Assembly (NCBI RefSeq): GCF_025961475.1
Contig: NZ_JAOQNS010000003.1
Span: 472,351 to 536,350, forward strand
Reading direction: 5' to 3'
DNA length: 64,000 nt
Origin: Rhodobium gokarnense
GTDB taxonomy: Bacteria; Pseudomonadota; Alphaproteobacteria; Rhizobiales; Rhodobiaceae
Shown: piece by piece, positions 8,814 through 16,615 of the stretch
Layout: each line of letters begins with the position of its first letter
How positions within the stretch are numbered: position 1 is the first letter of the stretch
Notes under the pieces: generated by a model
Seen by the model: the letters and a program-made list of their open reading frames with translations, nothing else
Database searches by the model: none
Told to the model about the DNA's origin: nothing
Translations under genes and position numbers: made by a program

Positions 8814-9659
8814 TCAGTTTCGCGTCTTCTCGGAAGCGACCGATGAAGAACACGTCTCGCCAAAAATGTAGTTGTGAATGCTTCCCTCTTCGGTGCGAAT
8901 GCTAAGGCTGCCGTCATCGCCGAGCGCGATCGCCGTGCCCGAGCGCCGCTCCTGCGGCGTCGTCACGATGATCGGGCGCCCGAGCGTGCACGAGCGGCGG
9001 ATCCAGTCCCGCCGGATCGGCTGGAACCCATCGCGCTCCCACTGAGCGAGACGGTGCTCGAGCCGATCCAGCAGAAGACCGAGGACTGTCTGACGGTCGA
9101 CGGCGCGCTTCGCTTCGGCCTCGATGGAGGTCGCGATGGAGCGCAGGCCGTCGGGAAATTGGTCCGGCGTCTGGCTGACATTGATGCCGATGCCGGCGAT
9201 GATGTGGTCGACGTCGCCGTCCGGCGTCGTCACGAGTTCGCAGAGAATGCCGCAGAGCTTGCGTTCGCCGACCATGATGTCGTTCGGCCATTTGATCTCG
9301 GCGGCAACGCCGGACGCCGCTTCGATGGCGTCGGCAACGGCGACCGCGATCACCAGAGTTGCCTGCGACATGCATTCGATAGAGATCCGGGGCCGCAACA
9401 GGACCGACAGGCTGAGGCCGGTTCCGGGAGCCGAGTACCAGACCCGCTCCTCCTTGCCGCGGCCGGCCGTCTGGTGGTCGGCGACGACCACCGTTCCGGC
9501 CTCCGCCCGCCTCCCGGCCAGGTTGGCCAGGAGGCGGTTCGTGGAGTCGACCTCCGGCAGGTAGAAGACCACGCGACCGATCCGACCGTCCTGCCGTTCG
9601 AGCCTAGAGAGGCGGGGGAGGGAGCGACGGCATTCGGGCACAGGATGGGAGGAAGACAT
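8814..9659 (-). CDS. birA: Biotin-protein ligase (BirA-type catalytic domain) within the mad operon
   Basis: Protein of 281 aa that activates biotin with ATP and attaches it to a lysine. Core motifs are visible: STNRLL, TAGRGKEERVW (the biotin and AMP loop), KWPNDIM with the catalytic lysine, and IIAGIGINV. There is no N-terminal helix-turn-helix, so it is a ligase without the repressor function of E. coli BirA. It lies between madB and madA, in the same direction and with short gaps, so it is probably dedicated to MadF. Whether the genome has a second ligase for acetyl-CoA carboxylase cannot be seen here. Confidence 0.92.
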   Translation of the reverse strand: MSSSHPVPECRRSLPRLSRLERQDGRIGRVVFYLPEVDSTNRLLANLAGRRAEAGTVVVADHQTAGRGKEERVWYSAPGTGLSLSVLLRPRISIECMSQATLVIAVAVADAIEAASGVAAEIKWPNDIMVGERKLCGILCELVTTPDGDVDHIIAGIGINVSQTPDQFPDGLRSIATSIEAEAKRAVDRQTVLGLLLDRLEHRLAQWERDGFQPIRRDWIRRSCTLGRPIIVTTPQERRSGTAIALGDDGSLSIRTEEGSIHNYIFGETCSSSVASEKTRN

Positions 9660-9686
9660 CGGTGCTGGCCTTCTACCTGGGGAGCT

Positions 9687-10895
9687 CTACTGCACGAGGC
9701 CGATCGTCGAGGCGAAGACGCCGACGGCGATCGCGGAGACGATGACGCCACAGATCGAGGCGCCCATCGCGAGCGGCATGATCATCGCGTAGGGGCTGGC
9801 GGCGAACGCCTCGCGCTGCGCGATCTTGGCGGTGGAGGGCATGCAGGAGACGCCCGCAATGCCGATCACCGGGTTGTAGTTGCCCTTCGACAGCCACCAC
9901 ACCAGCCAGCCGCCGCCGATGCCGCCGAGGGCGGACACGGCAAGCGCCGTGATGCCGAGGACGACGAGGAGACCGACGCGCGGGTCGAGCAGGGTGCCGG
10001 CTTCGCACAGGACGCCGAGGACCAGGCCCAGGAACAGGGTCGAGCCGTAGGTGATGGTGTGCTCAAGCAGCTTCTGGTAGGGCTCGATCTCCGCTTCCTT
10101 GATGGCGACGCCGAGGAAGAAGGACAGGATCAGCGGGGTCGCGACCGGCAGCAGCAGGCACAGCAGGCCAGCGGCGACGCAGGTGAAGATGAACTTGGCC
10201 TTCAGCGACACGTCCGGGAAGTCGAAGTCGACCTCGATCCCGCGATATTCTTCCTTGATCAGCCAGCGCACGATGTACGGATAGCCGGCATAGGTCAGCG
10301 ACAGGTAGAGATAGGCGATGATCGAGATCGGGACGAACAGCTCCTTGGCCATGATCAGCGAGCCGAACAGGACCATCGGGCCGTCGGCGCCGCCGATCGT
10401 GCCGACGGCGGCCGCCTGCGACGGGGTCAGGCCCATATAGTAGCCGATGACCAGCGTCACGAAGGTGCCGAGCTCCGCGCACACCGCCACGGTGATCGAG
10501 GCCCAGGGCCGTGCCAGGATGAACGAGATGTCCGCCATCGTGCCGATGCCCATGAACAACAGGCACGCGACCAGCGAGTTGACGAAGGTGAAGTTGTAGA
10601 TCGGCTGCAGGAAGTTGATCTGCATGATGTCGATCAGCGCGTTCGGCTCCGAGACCATCGGCGCGATCACGAGGGTGCCGATCTTGCCGGCTTCCAGCAC
10701 CATGACGCCGGCGTTCACCGCCATCATGCCGAGGCCCATGGGGACCATGATCAGCGGTTCGAGCGTGCGCTTGAAGCCGAGATAGGCAAGGCAGAAGCCG
10801 AGGCCGATGAAGGCGATGCGGGCGATCGCGATGACCGGATCCTGGATGAAGAGGGTCCCGATGCCGGGAAAGATACTGAAGAGTTGCTCAAACAT
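9687..10895 (-). CDS. madB: MadB, membrane carboxybiotin decarboxylase, predicted Na+ pump
   Basis: Protein of 402 aa with about nine to eleven hydrophobic spans. It is homologous to the beta subunits of oxaloacetate, methylmalonyl-CoA and glutaconyl-CoA decarboxylases, which use carboxybiotin decarboxylation to export Na+. The residues shown to be critical in OadB are kept: the Asp of GGADGP (Asp171 here), and Asn341, Gly345 and Ser350 in NPVIGIAGVS, with the same spacing as Asn373, Gly377 and Ser382 of OadB. It lies between the 38-aa membrane peptide and birA. Sodium coupling is inferred from these residues. Confidence 0.93.
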   Translation of the reverse strand: MFEQLFSIFPGIGTLFIQDPVIAIARIAFIGLGFCLAYLGFKRTLEPLIMVPMGLGMMAVNAGVMVLEAGKIGTLVIAPMVSEPNALIDIMQINFLQPIYNFTFVNSLVACLLFMGIGTMADISFILARPWASITVAVCAELGTFVTLVIGYYMGLTPSQAAAVGTIGGADGPMVLFGSLIMAKELFVPISIIAYLYLSLTYAGYPYIVRWLIKEEYRGIEVDFDFPDVSLKAKFIFTCVAAGLLCLLLPVATPLILSFFLGVAIKEAEIEPYQKLLEHTITYGSTLFLGLVLGVLCEAGTLLDPRVGLLVVLGITALAVSALGGIGGGWLVWWLSKGNYNPVIGIAGVSCMPSTAKIAQREAFAASPYAMIMPLAMGASICGVIVSAIAVGVFASTIGLVQ

Positions 10896-10909
10896 CTTGG
10901 TTCATCCCG

Positions 10910-11026
10910 TCATGCATCGGAAGGTGTGGAGAGGAATTTGGAAATTCCGACGATGACCGCGATAACAAGAAACGCGATCGCTGCAGTAATCAGATACGCT
11001 AACCCTGCGTAGACTATGATGTTCAT
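10910..11026 (-). CDS. 38-aa single-span membrane peptide between madG and madB
   Basis: A short open frame of 38 codons with one long hydrophobic stretch (about residues 3-28, rich in Ala, Ile and Val), then a Ser/Lys/Pro-containing tail ending STPSDA. GAGG lies seven bases upstream of the ATG. It begins seven bases after madG stops and ends 14 bases before madB starts, so it fits the operon exactly. Sodium-pump decarboxylases often have a small one-span gamma subunit (OadG) beside the beta subunit. By position and topology this peptide could serve that role, but it is shorter and no sequence match can be claimed. Confidence 0.65.
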   Translation of the reverse strand: MNIIVYAGLAYLITAAIAFLVIAVIVGISKFLSTPSDA

Positions 11027-11033
11027 GTCGACC

Positions 11034-11990
11034 TCAAAGGGCTGGAGCGCCGTCGGGCGTGTGGACGACGGCTATCGGTGACGGCAGATGCCCGCCGAGG
11101 AGGGCATCGACGCCGACGGTGATGGCCAGCAGATCGGCTGATCCGCCGGGACTGATGTTGCGGGCGATGCATTCGGCATCGAGCGCGGCGATGGCGGCCA
11201 TGCCCTCGTCACTCATCGCCCCGCCGAGATCGAGGATGCGGCGTGCCGCCTCCCGGACGAAGTCGAGTGCCGAGAGGCCACCGCGCCACAGGACGGTGGT
11301 GTCTTCGGTCGTCGACATCAGCGAAATCAATGTGTGGAGGAGCAGGGTCGGCAGGGATGCGGCCCGTTCCCGGGCCGATCGCAGCGCCGGAAGGCCGGCG
11401 GCGCGGACAGTTGGAAAGCCCGCTTCGACCTCTCCGCGGATGCCGAGGACACCGTACCGGCGAAAGAGTTTCTCGCCGGCCGTCTTGGGGTCCTCATCGC
11501 CCAGCGTTCCGAGTTCGCGTTGGCAAAGCCCTTGGGTCATGGATGCCGTCAGGTCGAACAGCTCGTCCGCGTCGGCAAGTGGCCGATCGCGCATCACCAG
11601 TCCCGCGACACCCGACAGGATGCCGGCCGAGAACAGCAGTCCACGCTGGGTATTGATCCCGTTCGTCGCCGCCAGGAGACGCCGCTCGTAGCGTGACCCG
11701 ATCCCGCGGATGACGGGAAGCAGCGCCTGTTCGGCACCGAAATGGGCCAGCCCGGCTTGCGCGCACTGATAGAGGCAGGGCGCGATCGCCGCCGACGAGA
11801 CCATGAAGGTCTGCAGGTTCATGTCCCGATGGGCGCCGTTGGAACGCGGCGTCACGAGACCCGGCTTGGGATGCGTGGAGAGTTCGAGGAGAGTTCCGGT
11901 GAGAAACGCGCTACCGATGAACCAGGCGGCCGATTCCGGCCAAACATCAGGGGTCTGGTCCAGACCGATATGCCGTACAGCGTGATTCAT
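11034..11990 (-). CDS. madG: MadG, triphosphoribosyl-dephospho-CoA synthase (MdcB/CitG family)
   Basis: Protein of 318 aa that makes 2'-(5''-triphosphoribosyl)-3'-dephospho-CoA from ATP and dephospho-CoA, the precursor that MadK attaches to MadE. Family features are ELSTHPKPGLVTPRSNGAHRDM near residues 36-57, the TNGINTQRG segment and DLGGAMSDEG near the C-terminus. The start ATG is weakly supported: no good ribosome binding site is seen, and a strong hairpin ends about 23 bases upstream. It is the first structural gene of the mad operon after the long leader. Confidence 0.92.
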   Translation of the reverse strand: MNHAVRHIGLDQTPDVWPESAAWFIGSAFLTGTLLELSTHPKPGLVTPRSNGAHRDMNLQTFMVSSAAIAPCLYQCAQAGLAHFGAEQALLPVIRGIGSRYERRLLAATNGINTQRGLLFSAGILSGVAGLVMRDRPLADADELFDLTASMTQGLCQRELGTLGDEDPKTAGEKLFRRYGVLGIRGEVEAGFPTVRAAGLPALRSARERAASLPTLLLHTLISLMSTTEDTTVLWRGGLSALDFVREAARRILDLGGAMSDEGMAAIAALDAECIARNISPGGSADLLAITVGVDALLGGHLPSPIAVVHTPDGAPAL

Positions 11991-12012
11991 GGGTTGATGC
12001 CCGAACCATTGA

Positions 12013-12044
12013 TGGCGGAACGCTGCGGTCGCAGCGTCGCGCCA
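12013..12044 (-). other. Strong hairpin immediately upstream of madG
   Basis: An inner perfect 7-pair stem (12020-12026 with 12031-12037, 4-base loop) is extended by a 5-pair outer stem (12013-12017 with 12040-12044) across a two-by-two internal loop. It ends 23 bases before the madG ATG. No U-run follows. It could control ribosome access to madG or act as part of a factor-dependent terminator. Confidence 0.55.
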
Positions 12045-12374
12045 CGGCGGAGCTTCCAGTCGGTCGTGCGCAAAGGCACGGGCCGGTCGGAAAGACCGTC
12101 ATGGGTTCACCAGCACGAAAGCACTGAATCACGTGGTGTCGAAGGTTGTAGGACCACGTCGTCAGGAGGATCCGACGACTATCGTCCCTCACTAGATCAC
12201 ACGCCCTGCAAGCAGAGCTAGGTATCGCTGCGGTGGCATTTCCGAGGCGGTCAACCCCGTAGCGATGCGACATTAGTAGTACAGACTTTGGCCGCAGTCC
12301 AGCCCGGACATTGCGATGCGTCAATCCACCCCAGAGGCACCCGTCTAATCCTTAGATTCCAATCACTTGAACCG

Positions 12375-12410
12375 ATATATGCATACTTCATAAATAACGA
12401 AGGAAAATGA
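12375..12410 (-). promoter_or_regulatory. Candidate promoter/operator of the mad operon
   Basis: An AT-rich island in otherwise GC-rich DNA. On the minus strand TTCGTT and TATATC are 16 bases apart, a weak match to a vegetative promoter. The 8-base palindrome TATGCATA (12378-12385) overlaps it and could be an operator. If used, it gives a leader of roughly 370-390 bases before madG. No start site can be proved from sequence. Confidence 0.3.
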
Positions 12411-12594
12411 AACCGATTGCATCGGCGGGTTTCCGCCAAACCCTTTTCAAGGCCAAAAACGGGCCTGGGTCTTGGTCGTCACCAGGGGCCGGCGAGGCCC
12501 CCGTTTCGGGCGTGAATTTCCGGCGGGATATCAACGGATTCCAGGCCGCATCGGACGGTGTCCGGCGGCCCGGCGCGTGCAGTGCAGCACCGAC

Positions 12595-13011
12595 CTAGAG
12601 ATGCATGACCCCGAAGCCCATCCGCTCGTGGTTGGTTTCCGGATGGAAGGCCGACTCGCCATGCGCCGCAATCGCGATCCAGCGGCCGTCGCTGACCATG
12701 GCAATCTTGAGCTTCATGCTGGATTCCGCCGCCACATGGGAACTGACGCCGTTGAGGCATTCCAGGCCGGCGTGGATGACGCCGTGGATCTCGTTGGAGC
12801 GATGCCGGATGACCTTGCTCTGCAGGGCGCAGGCGACCAGCGACTTGATGAAGCTCTTGACGACGTCTGTCCGAATCCCGCTGACGAACGTGACGCCGAT
12901 CCTGAGGTGGGTGTTTTGGTATATGTAATCCTTGAATAGATCTTCTTCTTCACGACTGCTGATTGCAGCCATGATCGCAACTTTACCGATGCGGTCAGGG
13001 TTGATATCCAT
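12595..13011 (-). CDS. HutP-family RNA-binding regulator upstream of the mad operon
   Basis: Protein of 138 aa resembling HutP, the Bacillus antiterminator that binds L-histidine, Mg2+ and RNA. From residue 74 it reads EIHGVIHAGLECLNGV, matching the HutP block ESHALYHATMEALHGV. The C-terminus NHERMGFGVMHL matches EHETFGVGINHI. The three metal-ligating histidines of HutP (73, 77 and 138) correspond to His76, His80 and His128 here, and the conserved DWIAV block appears as RWIAI. The gene precedes the long leader and madG on the same strand and is far from any visible histidine-utilisation gene. A role in sensing malonate or another ligand to control the mad mRNA is an inference. Confidence 0.82.
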   Translation of the reverse strand: MDINPDRIGKVAIMAAISSREEEDLFKDYIYQNTHLRIGVTFVSGIRTDVVKSFIKSLVACALQSKVIRHRSNEIHGVIHAGLECLNGVSSHVAAESSMKLKIAMVSDGRWIAIAAHGESAFHPETNHERMGFGVMHL

Positions 13012-13359
13012 TTTTCATGTTCTTTCCTGGTACCCTCCCTCGCCTTTGTCTTGGTTTTTGTTATGTCTGTCCCCCAAAGGCGGCGCACAAAATAGTCCGA
13101 GCCTCAGCCATTAACAAGCCAATGGTTCAACTTTTATCTAGGGTACCGGCACCGCACGCGACAGACGTGAACTCCGGCCGGCCGCCGGGGCCGACGCCTT
13201 CGTCGCGACCGCTGAATCGCCGGAAAGTTTCTAGCCGGTTGTTTTGACGCGTCTTCTCACCCGAGCCGCACCGCCGCGACGGCGAAAGCGGAATGCCGCT
13301 TTTCGCCGCCGCCGGTTTTCGGTTCGCGGATACGGCCTCGCCGTCGCCGGGGTGTGCGG
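13012..13359. other. Intergenic region between hutP-like gene and amt-mcp
   Basis: No gene is seen. Just before the hutP-like start on the minus strand lies AGGAAAG, its probable ribosome binding site. Bases 13281-13307 form a hairpin with arms GGCGAAAGCGG and CCGCTTTTCGCC (one bulged T), downstream of the amt-mcp stop. It has no U-run, so it is only a possible 3' end structure. The stretch 13090-13140 is AT-richer and probably carries the promoter of the hutP-like gene. Confidence 0.4.
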
Positions 13360-15789
13360 TCAGCCCACCTTGTAGGCTTCCACGGCCGTCTTCAGCCGCG
13401 CCGCGACGCCGCCGAGGTCCTCGGCCGCCGTCTTGACGGAGCGGGCCCCGCCGAGGCTGGCGGTCGCTTCGCTCTGCAGGAGCCGGGCATGTTCCGTGGA
13501 CCGTTCCGCGCTGTCGGAGACGTCATGGGCGAATTCGGCGATGCGCCCGACATTGGCGACGATGCCCTCGACGCCGCCGAGCACGGCATTGACCTGTCCG
13601 GTCACATCCGCGGTGCGCCGCGCCGCTTCGCCGGCCTCGTCCACATGGGACCGTGCCGCATCGGCGATCGTGCCCATGGTTGCGTTCATCACCTCGATGA
13701 TCTCGCGCACCTCGTCGATAGAGAGCCGCGCCCGGTCGGAGCCGGACCGCATCGTCTCGACGCGCGAGCGGATCTCCTCCGTCGCCGTCTGGGTCTGGTG
13801 GGCGAGCGCCTTGACCTCGCTGGCGACGATGGCAAAGCCGCGGCCCGCCTCCCCGGCCCGCGCGGCCTCGATGGTGGCGTTGAGGGCAAGGAGGTTGGTC
13901 TGCGAGGACACGGCATCGATCAGCGAGACCATCTCCTCGATCTGGCTCGACATTTCGACGAGGCTGTTCATGGTCGTCTGGGCGCTGTCGGCGAGGCTGT
14001 TGGCCTTGGCCGCCACCTCGCGCGCCTCGCCGGCCGAGCCGGAAATTTCCCGCACCGACCCGGCAAGGGCACCGATGGTGTCCGCCACGGCCCTTATGTC
14101 GTCCGACATCGCCCGCGTCGCGCTGGCGACCCGGCCGGACTCCACCCGCATCTCCTCGGTGATCGCCACCACATTGGTGGTGCGGCCGGCGAGCGCCGTC
14201 GACTGGTCCGACATCGAGGTGGTGCCGTCGGTGACCTTTTCCGCGCCGTCGACGAAGCCGTGCGAGACCCCGGCGAGTGACCGGGAGGTCTCCGTCACGG
14301 CGTTCGCCTGGCGGGAAATGTCGGCGACCAGCACCTGGATCTCGTCGAGGAACGGATTGAGGATCTGGGCGATCTCGGCCGTCTCGTCGCCGGTCGTGTC
14401 GTCGAGCCGATGGGTCAGGTCGCGGTCGACCCGGGTCATCTTGTGGAGCACTTCCTGCAGCGCGCCGGTGCCGAGGCTGGCGCCGTGCTCGGCCGCGTTG
14501 AGGCCCTGGATTTCCTCCTCCGCGGAGACCCTGAGGCCCATCGTCATGTCGACGGCCTTGAACACCAGGAAGGCGAAGGTGAAGGACCAGGCGAAACAGG
14601 CGGCAATGCCTTCGAGCTGCACCAGGATCTGCGCCATCCGCCCGCCCGGAACGAGATAGGCGTCGAGCGCAAAGACGGCGGCGAACAGCGTACCGAGCGC
14701 GCCGCCAACGCCGTGCACCGCGACCGCGCCGACGACGTCGTCCAGCTTCAGGATGCGCAAGATGGCTTCTTCCGCGAGCAGCACCAGCACCGCGGTGAGT
14801 GCGCCGATCGCCATCGCGCCATGGGCATCGACCACGGCGCAGCCGGCGGTGATGCCGACAAGGCCGGCGAGCATGCCGTTGATGGAACGCGCGGGGATGT
14901 AGTTGCCGTCGTGCCAGCGCCCGAGAACGAGGCCGACGACGCCGCCGGTCGCCGCGGCAATCACCGTGTTGGCGACGATGCGCGCGATGTCGGTCGAGGC
15001 CGCCGTCGTCGAGCCGCCGTTGAAGCCGATCCAGCCGACCAGCAGGATGAGGGCGCCCGATGCGGTCAGCACCATGGAGTGGCCGTGGATGGTGCGCGGC
15101 TTGCCGGTCTCGTCGAAGCGCCCGAGCCGGGCGCCCAGCACGATGATGCCGGCAAGGCCGGTCCAGCCGCCGACCGAATGGACGACCGTGGAGCCGGCGA
15201 AATCGATGAAGCCGGCGGCAGCCAGCCACGGCGCGTTGTCGGTGATCAGGAGATTGCCCCAGGCCCAATGGCCGAACACCGGATAGATGACCAGCGCCAC
15301 GACGCCGGTCATCGCCAGATAGCCGGAGAACTTCATCCGTTCCGCGACCGCGCCGGAGACGATCGTCGCCGCGGTGCCGACGAAGACCGCCTGGAACACG
15401 AAGAAGGTGTAGGTCCAGGCGTCGAGCCCCTCGAAGAAGGCGACCGTCGTCGGCATGCCGACGAAGCCGATCGACGGCCCGAACATGACGGAAAAGCCAA
15501 TCAGGTAGAACAGCGCGACGGAGAGGAAGAAATCGGTGACGTTCTTCTGGGCGACGTTGATCGCGTTCTTGGACCGCACCATGCCGGCTTCCAGGAACAG
15601 GAAGCCGATCTGCATGAGGAGCACGAGGGCCGCCGCCGTCAGCGTCCAGACATGGTTGGCGTTGGTCTGCTGGACTTCCAGCGCGGCCTCCAGCGCCGCC
15701 ACCCTTGCCGCCAGACCGTCCGGCTCCGCCGCCAGGACGCCGCCACCGGCAAACAACAGGACTGAAATAGCACTGAGGAAAATCCGCAT
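13360..15789 (-). CDS. Ammonium transporter (Amt) fused to a methyl-accepting chemotaxis signalling domain
   Basis: Protein of 809 aa. A signal-like N-terminus (residues 1-21) is followed by an Amt/MEP domain of about 11 spans (roughly 48-412). The pore twin histidines are His204 in TVVHSVGG and His359 in VAVHGVGG, and Asp196 is in the conserved DFAG motif. A HAMP-like linker leads to a receptor signalling domain with the hairpin tip [22 protein letters not shown] and many Glu/Gln/Ala/Thr coiled-coil heptads. It is probably a chemoreceptor that senses ammonium with a transporter-like module. The ATG at 15789 was chosen because the longer frame begins with TTG and lacks a ribosome binding site. 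No GlnK gene is adjacent. Confidence 0.93.
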   Translation of the reverse strand: MRIFLSAISVLLFAGGGVLAAEPDGLAARVAALEAALEVQQTNANHVWTLTAAALVLLMQIGFLFLEAGMVRSKNAINVAQKNVTDFFLSVALFYLIGFSVMFGPSIGFVGMPTTVAFFEGLDAWTYTFFVFQAVFVGTAATIVSGAVAERMKFSGYLAMTGVVALVIYPVFGHWAWGNLLITDNAPWLAAAGFIDFAGSTVVHSVGGWTGLAGIIVLGARLGRFDETGKPRTIHGHSMVLTASGALILLVGWIGFNGGSTTAASTDIARIVANTVIAAATGGVVGLVLGRWHDGNYIPARSINGMLAGLVGITAGCAVVDAHGAMAIGALTAVLVLLAEEAILRILKLDDVVGAVAVHGVGGALGTLFAAVFALDAYLVPGGRMAQILVQLEGIAACFAWSFTFAFLVFKAVDMTMGLRVSAEEEIQGLNAAEHGASLGTGALQEVLHKMTRVDRDLTHRLDDTTGDETAEIAQILNPFLDEIQVLVADISRQANAVTETSRSLAGVSHGFVDGAEKVTDGTTSMSDQSTALAGRTTNVVAITEEMRVESGRVASATRAMSDDIRAVADTIGALAGSVREISGSAGEAREVAAKANSLADSAQTTMNSLVEMSSQIEEMVSLIDAVSSQTNLLALNATIEAARAGEAGRGFAIVASEVKALAHQTQTATEEIRSRVETMRSGSDRARLSIDEVREIIEVMNATMGTIADAARSHVDEAGEAARRTADVTGQVNAVLGGVEGIVANVGRIAEFAHDVSDSAERSTEHARLLQSEATASLGGARSVKTAAEDLGGVAARLKTAVEAYKVG

Positions 15790-16053
15790 CGGTCGCACCG
15801 GAAAAAAGATCAAGGAAGGTATTGGACCGAAGTAATGATTTCTCGTGGAATGGTTTACAAATCGTTCCCGGACTATGCGATGATCGTATCATTATTTCCG
15901 GTATATTTTTACCGCAACGGTCACGGCCCGCCGCAACGCGCCGGACAGCACAGCTCTCTCCCGGCCGCAATCCGCAGCGGCCGGGCGTAAACTCTTGCGG
16001 ACAGTCTCGAATTCCCGTGACGACGCCGCCCCCAGTGGGGCCAGCGAGCCGCC

Positions 16054-16482
16054 CTACTTCACGGGCTGGCGCACGATCAGCACGGAGGTGTGGGCGTGCC
16101 GGACCACATAGGCGGCGACGGAGCCGAGGAAGTAGTCGGCGAGCCCCGGGTCGTGGGACGACATCAGGATGAGGTCGGGTTTCAGCTCCGCGGCGACGTC
16201 GAGGATCTCGCGGCCGGCATGGCCGTCGCGCACCACCGTCTGGAAGTCGCGAAGCCCCTCGCCCATGGCGAGCGAGGACAGGGTATTGGCCGTATCGTCC
16301 CGCGTCCGCCCGACCAGTTCGCCGGGCAGTTCGGCGGTGATGTAGGCCGGGATCTGCGGCATCACGTTGAGGATCACGCAGCGTGCCTCGCCGAGATTGA
16401 GCGTCTGGCGGGCAAAGCGCAGCGCCGCCTTTGCGGCGTCCATCTGCGAAATGTCGACGGGAATGAGGATTGTCTTTGTCAT
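16054..16482 (-). CDS. Universal stress protein (UspA family)
   Basis: Protein of 142 aa beginning MTKTILIPVDIS, the first strand of the UspA fold. It has the C-terminal nucleotide-binding pattern SSHDPGLADYFLGSVAAYVVRHA, related to G-2x-G-9x-G(S/T). It probably binds ATP and supports survival under stress. The start at 16482 has AAGGGGAGATAAC upstream and was preferred over a 20-residue longer frame. It lies 133 bases downstream of the P-type ATPase on the same strand, a common pairing of stress genes. Confidence 0.9.
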   Translation of the reverse strand: MTKTILIPVDISQMDAAKAALRFARQTLNLGEARCVILNVMPQIPAYITAELPGELVGRTRDDTANTLSSLAMGEGLRDFQTVVRDGHAGREILDVAAELKPDLILMSSHDPGLADYFLGSVAAYVVRHAHTSVLIVRQPVK

Positions 16483-16615
16483 CGTTATCTCCCCTTTTCT
16501 GCGGGGGCCAGTTTGCCGCGCCGCGGCGCTCTTGCCAATCATGGTCCCGCGAATATCCGGGGACAGGCGGTCTGGCCGTCCTCAAGGATTGACCTGTAGT
16601 CGGCGCGCGCCGTCT

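Larger units (their letters stand above)
11991..12594 (-). promoter_or_regulatory. Long structured leader of the mad operon, downstream of the hutP-like gene
   Basis: These 604 bases hold no convincing gene. Read as minus-strand RNA they contain a series of perfect or near-perfect stems. They are GGGGCC/GGCCCC (12485-12501), AGGCC/GGCCT (12450-12466), two mutually exclusive stems (12424-12443), a 10-pair stem with one mismatch (12224-12266), GACGA/TCGTC with TAG in the loop (12174-12186), ACGTGGT/ACCACGT (12131-12159), and a compound stem (12013-12044) just before madG. None has a clean U-run, so intrinsic termination is not proved. An AT-rich block at 12360-12415 is the likeliest promoter. 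The setting suggests attenuation or translational control. Confidence 0.55.

Noticed and set aside
11991..12594. A Bacillus-type HutP binding site (three NAG triplets every 7 nt)
   Set aside because: I listed every AG in the minus-strand RNA of this leader, and no run of three has that period.
13281..13307. Hairpin as a rho-independent terminator of amt-mcp
   Set aside because: The stem is strong but no T-run follows on the minus strand, so it is listed only as a structure.
13523..16585. A 1020-residue open frame on the minus strand
   Set aside because: It is an Arg/Gly/Pro-rich shadow of the Amt-chemoreceptor gene with no domain match.
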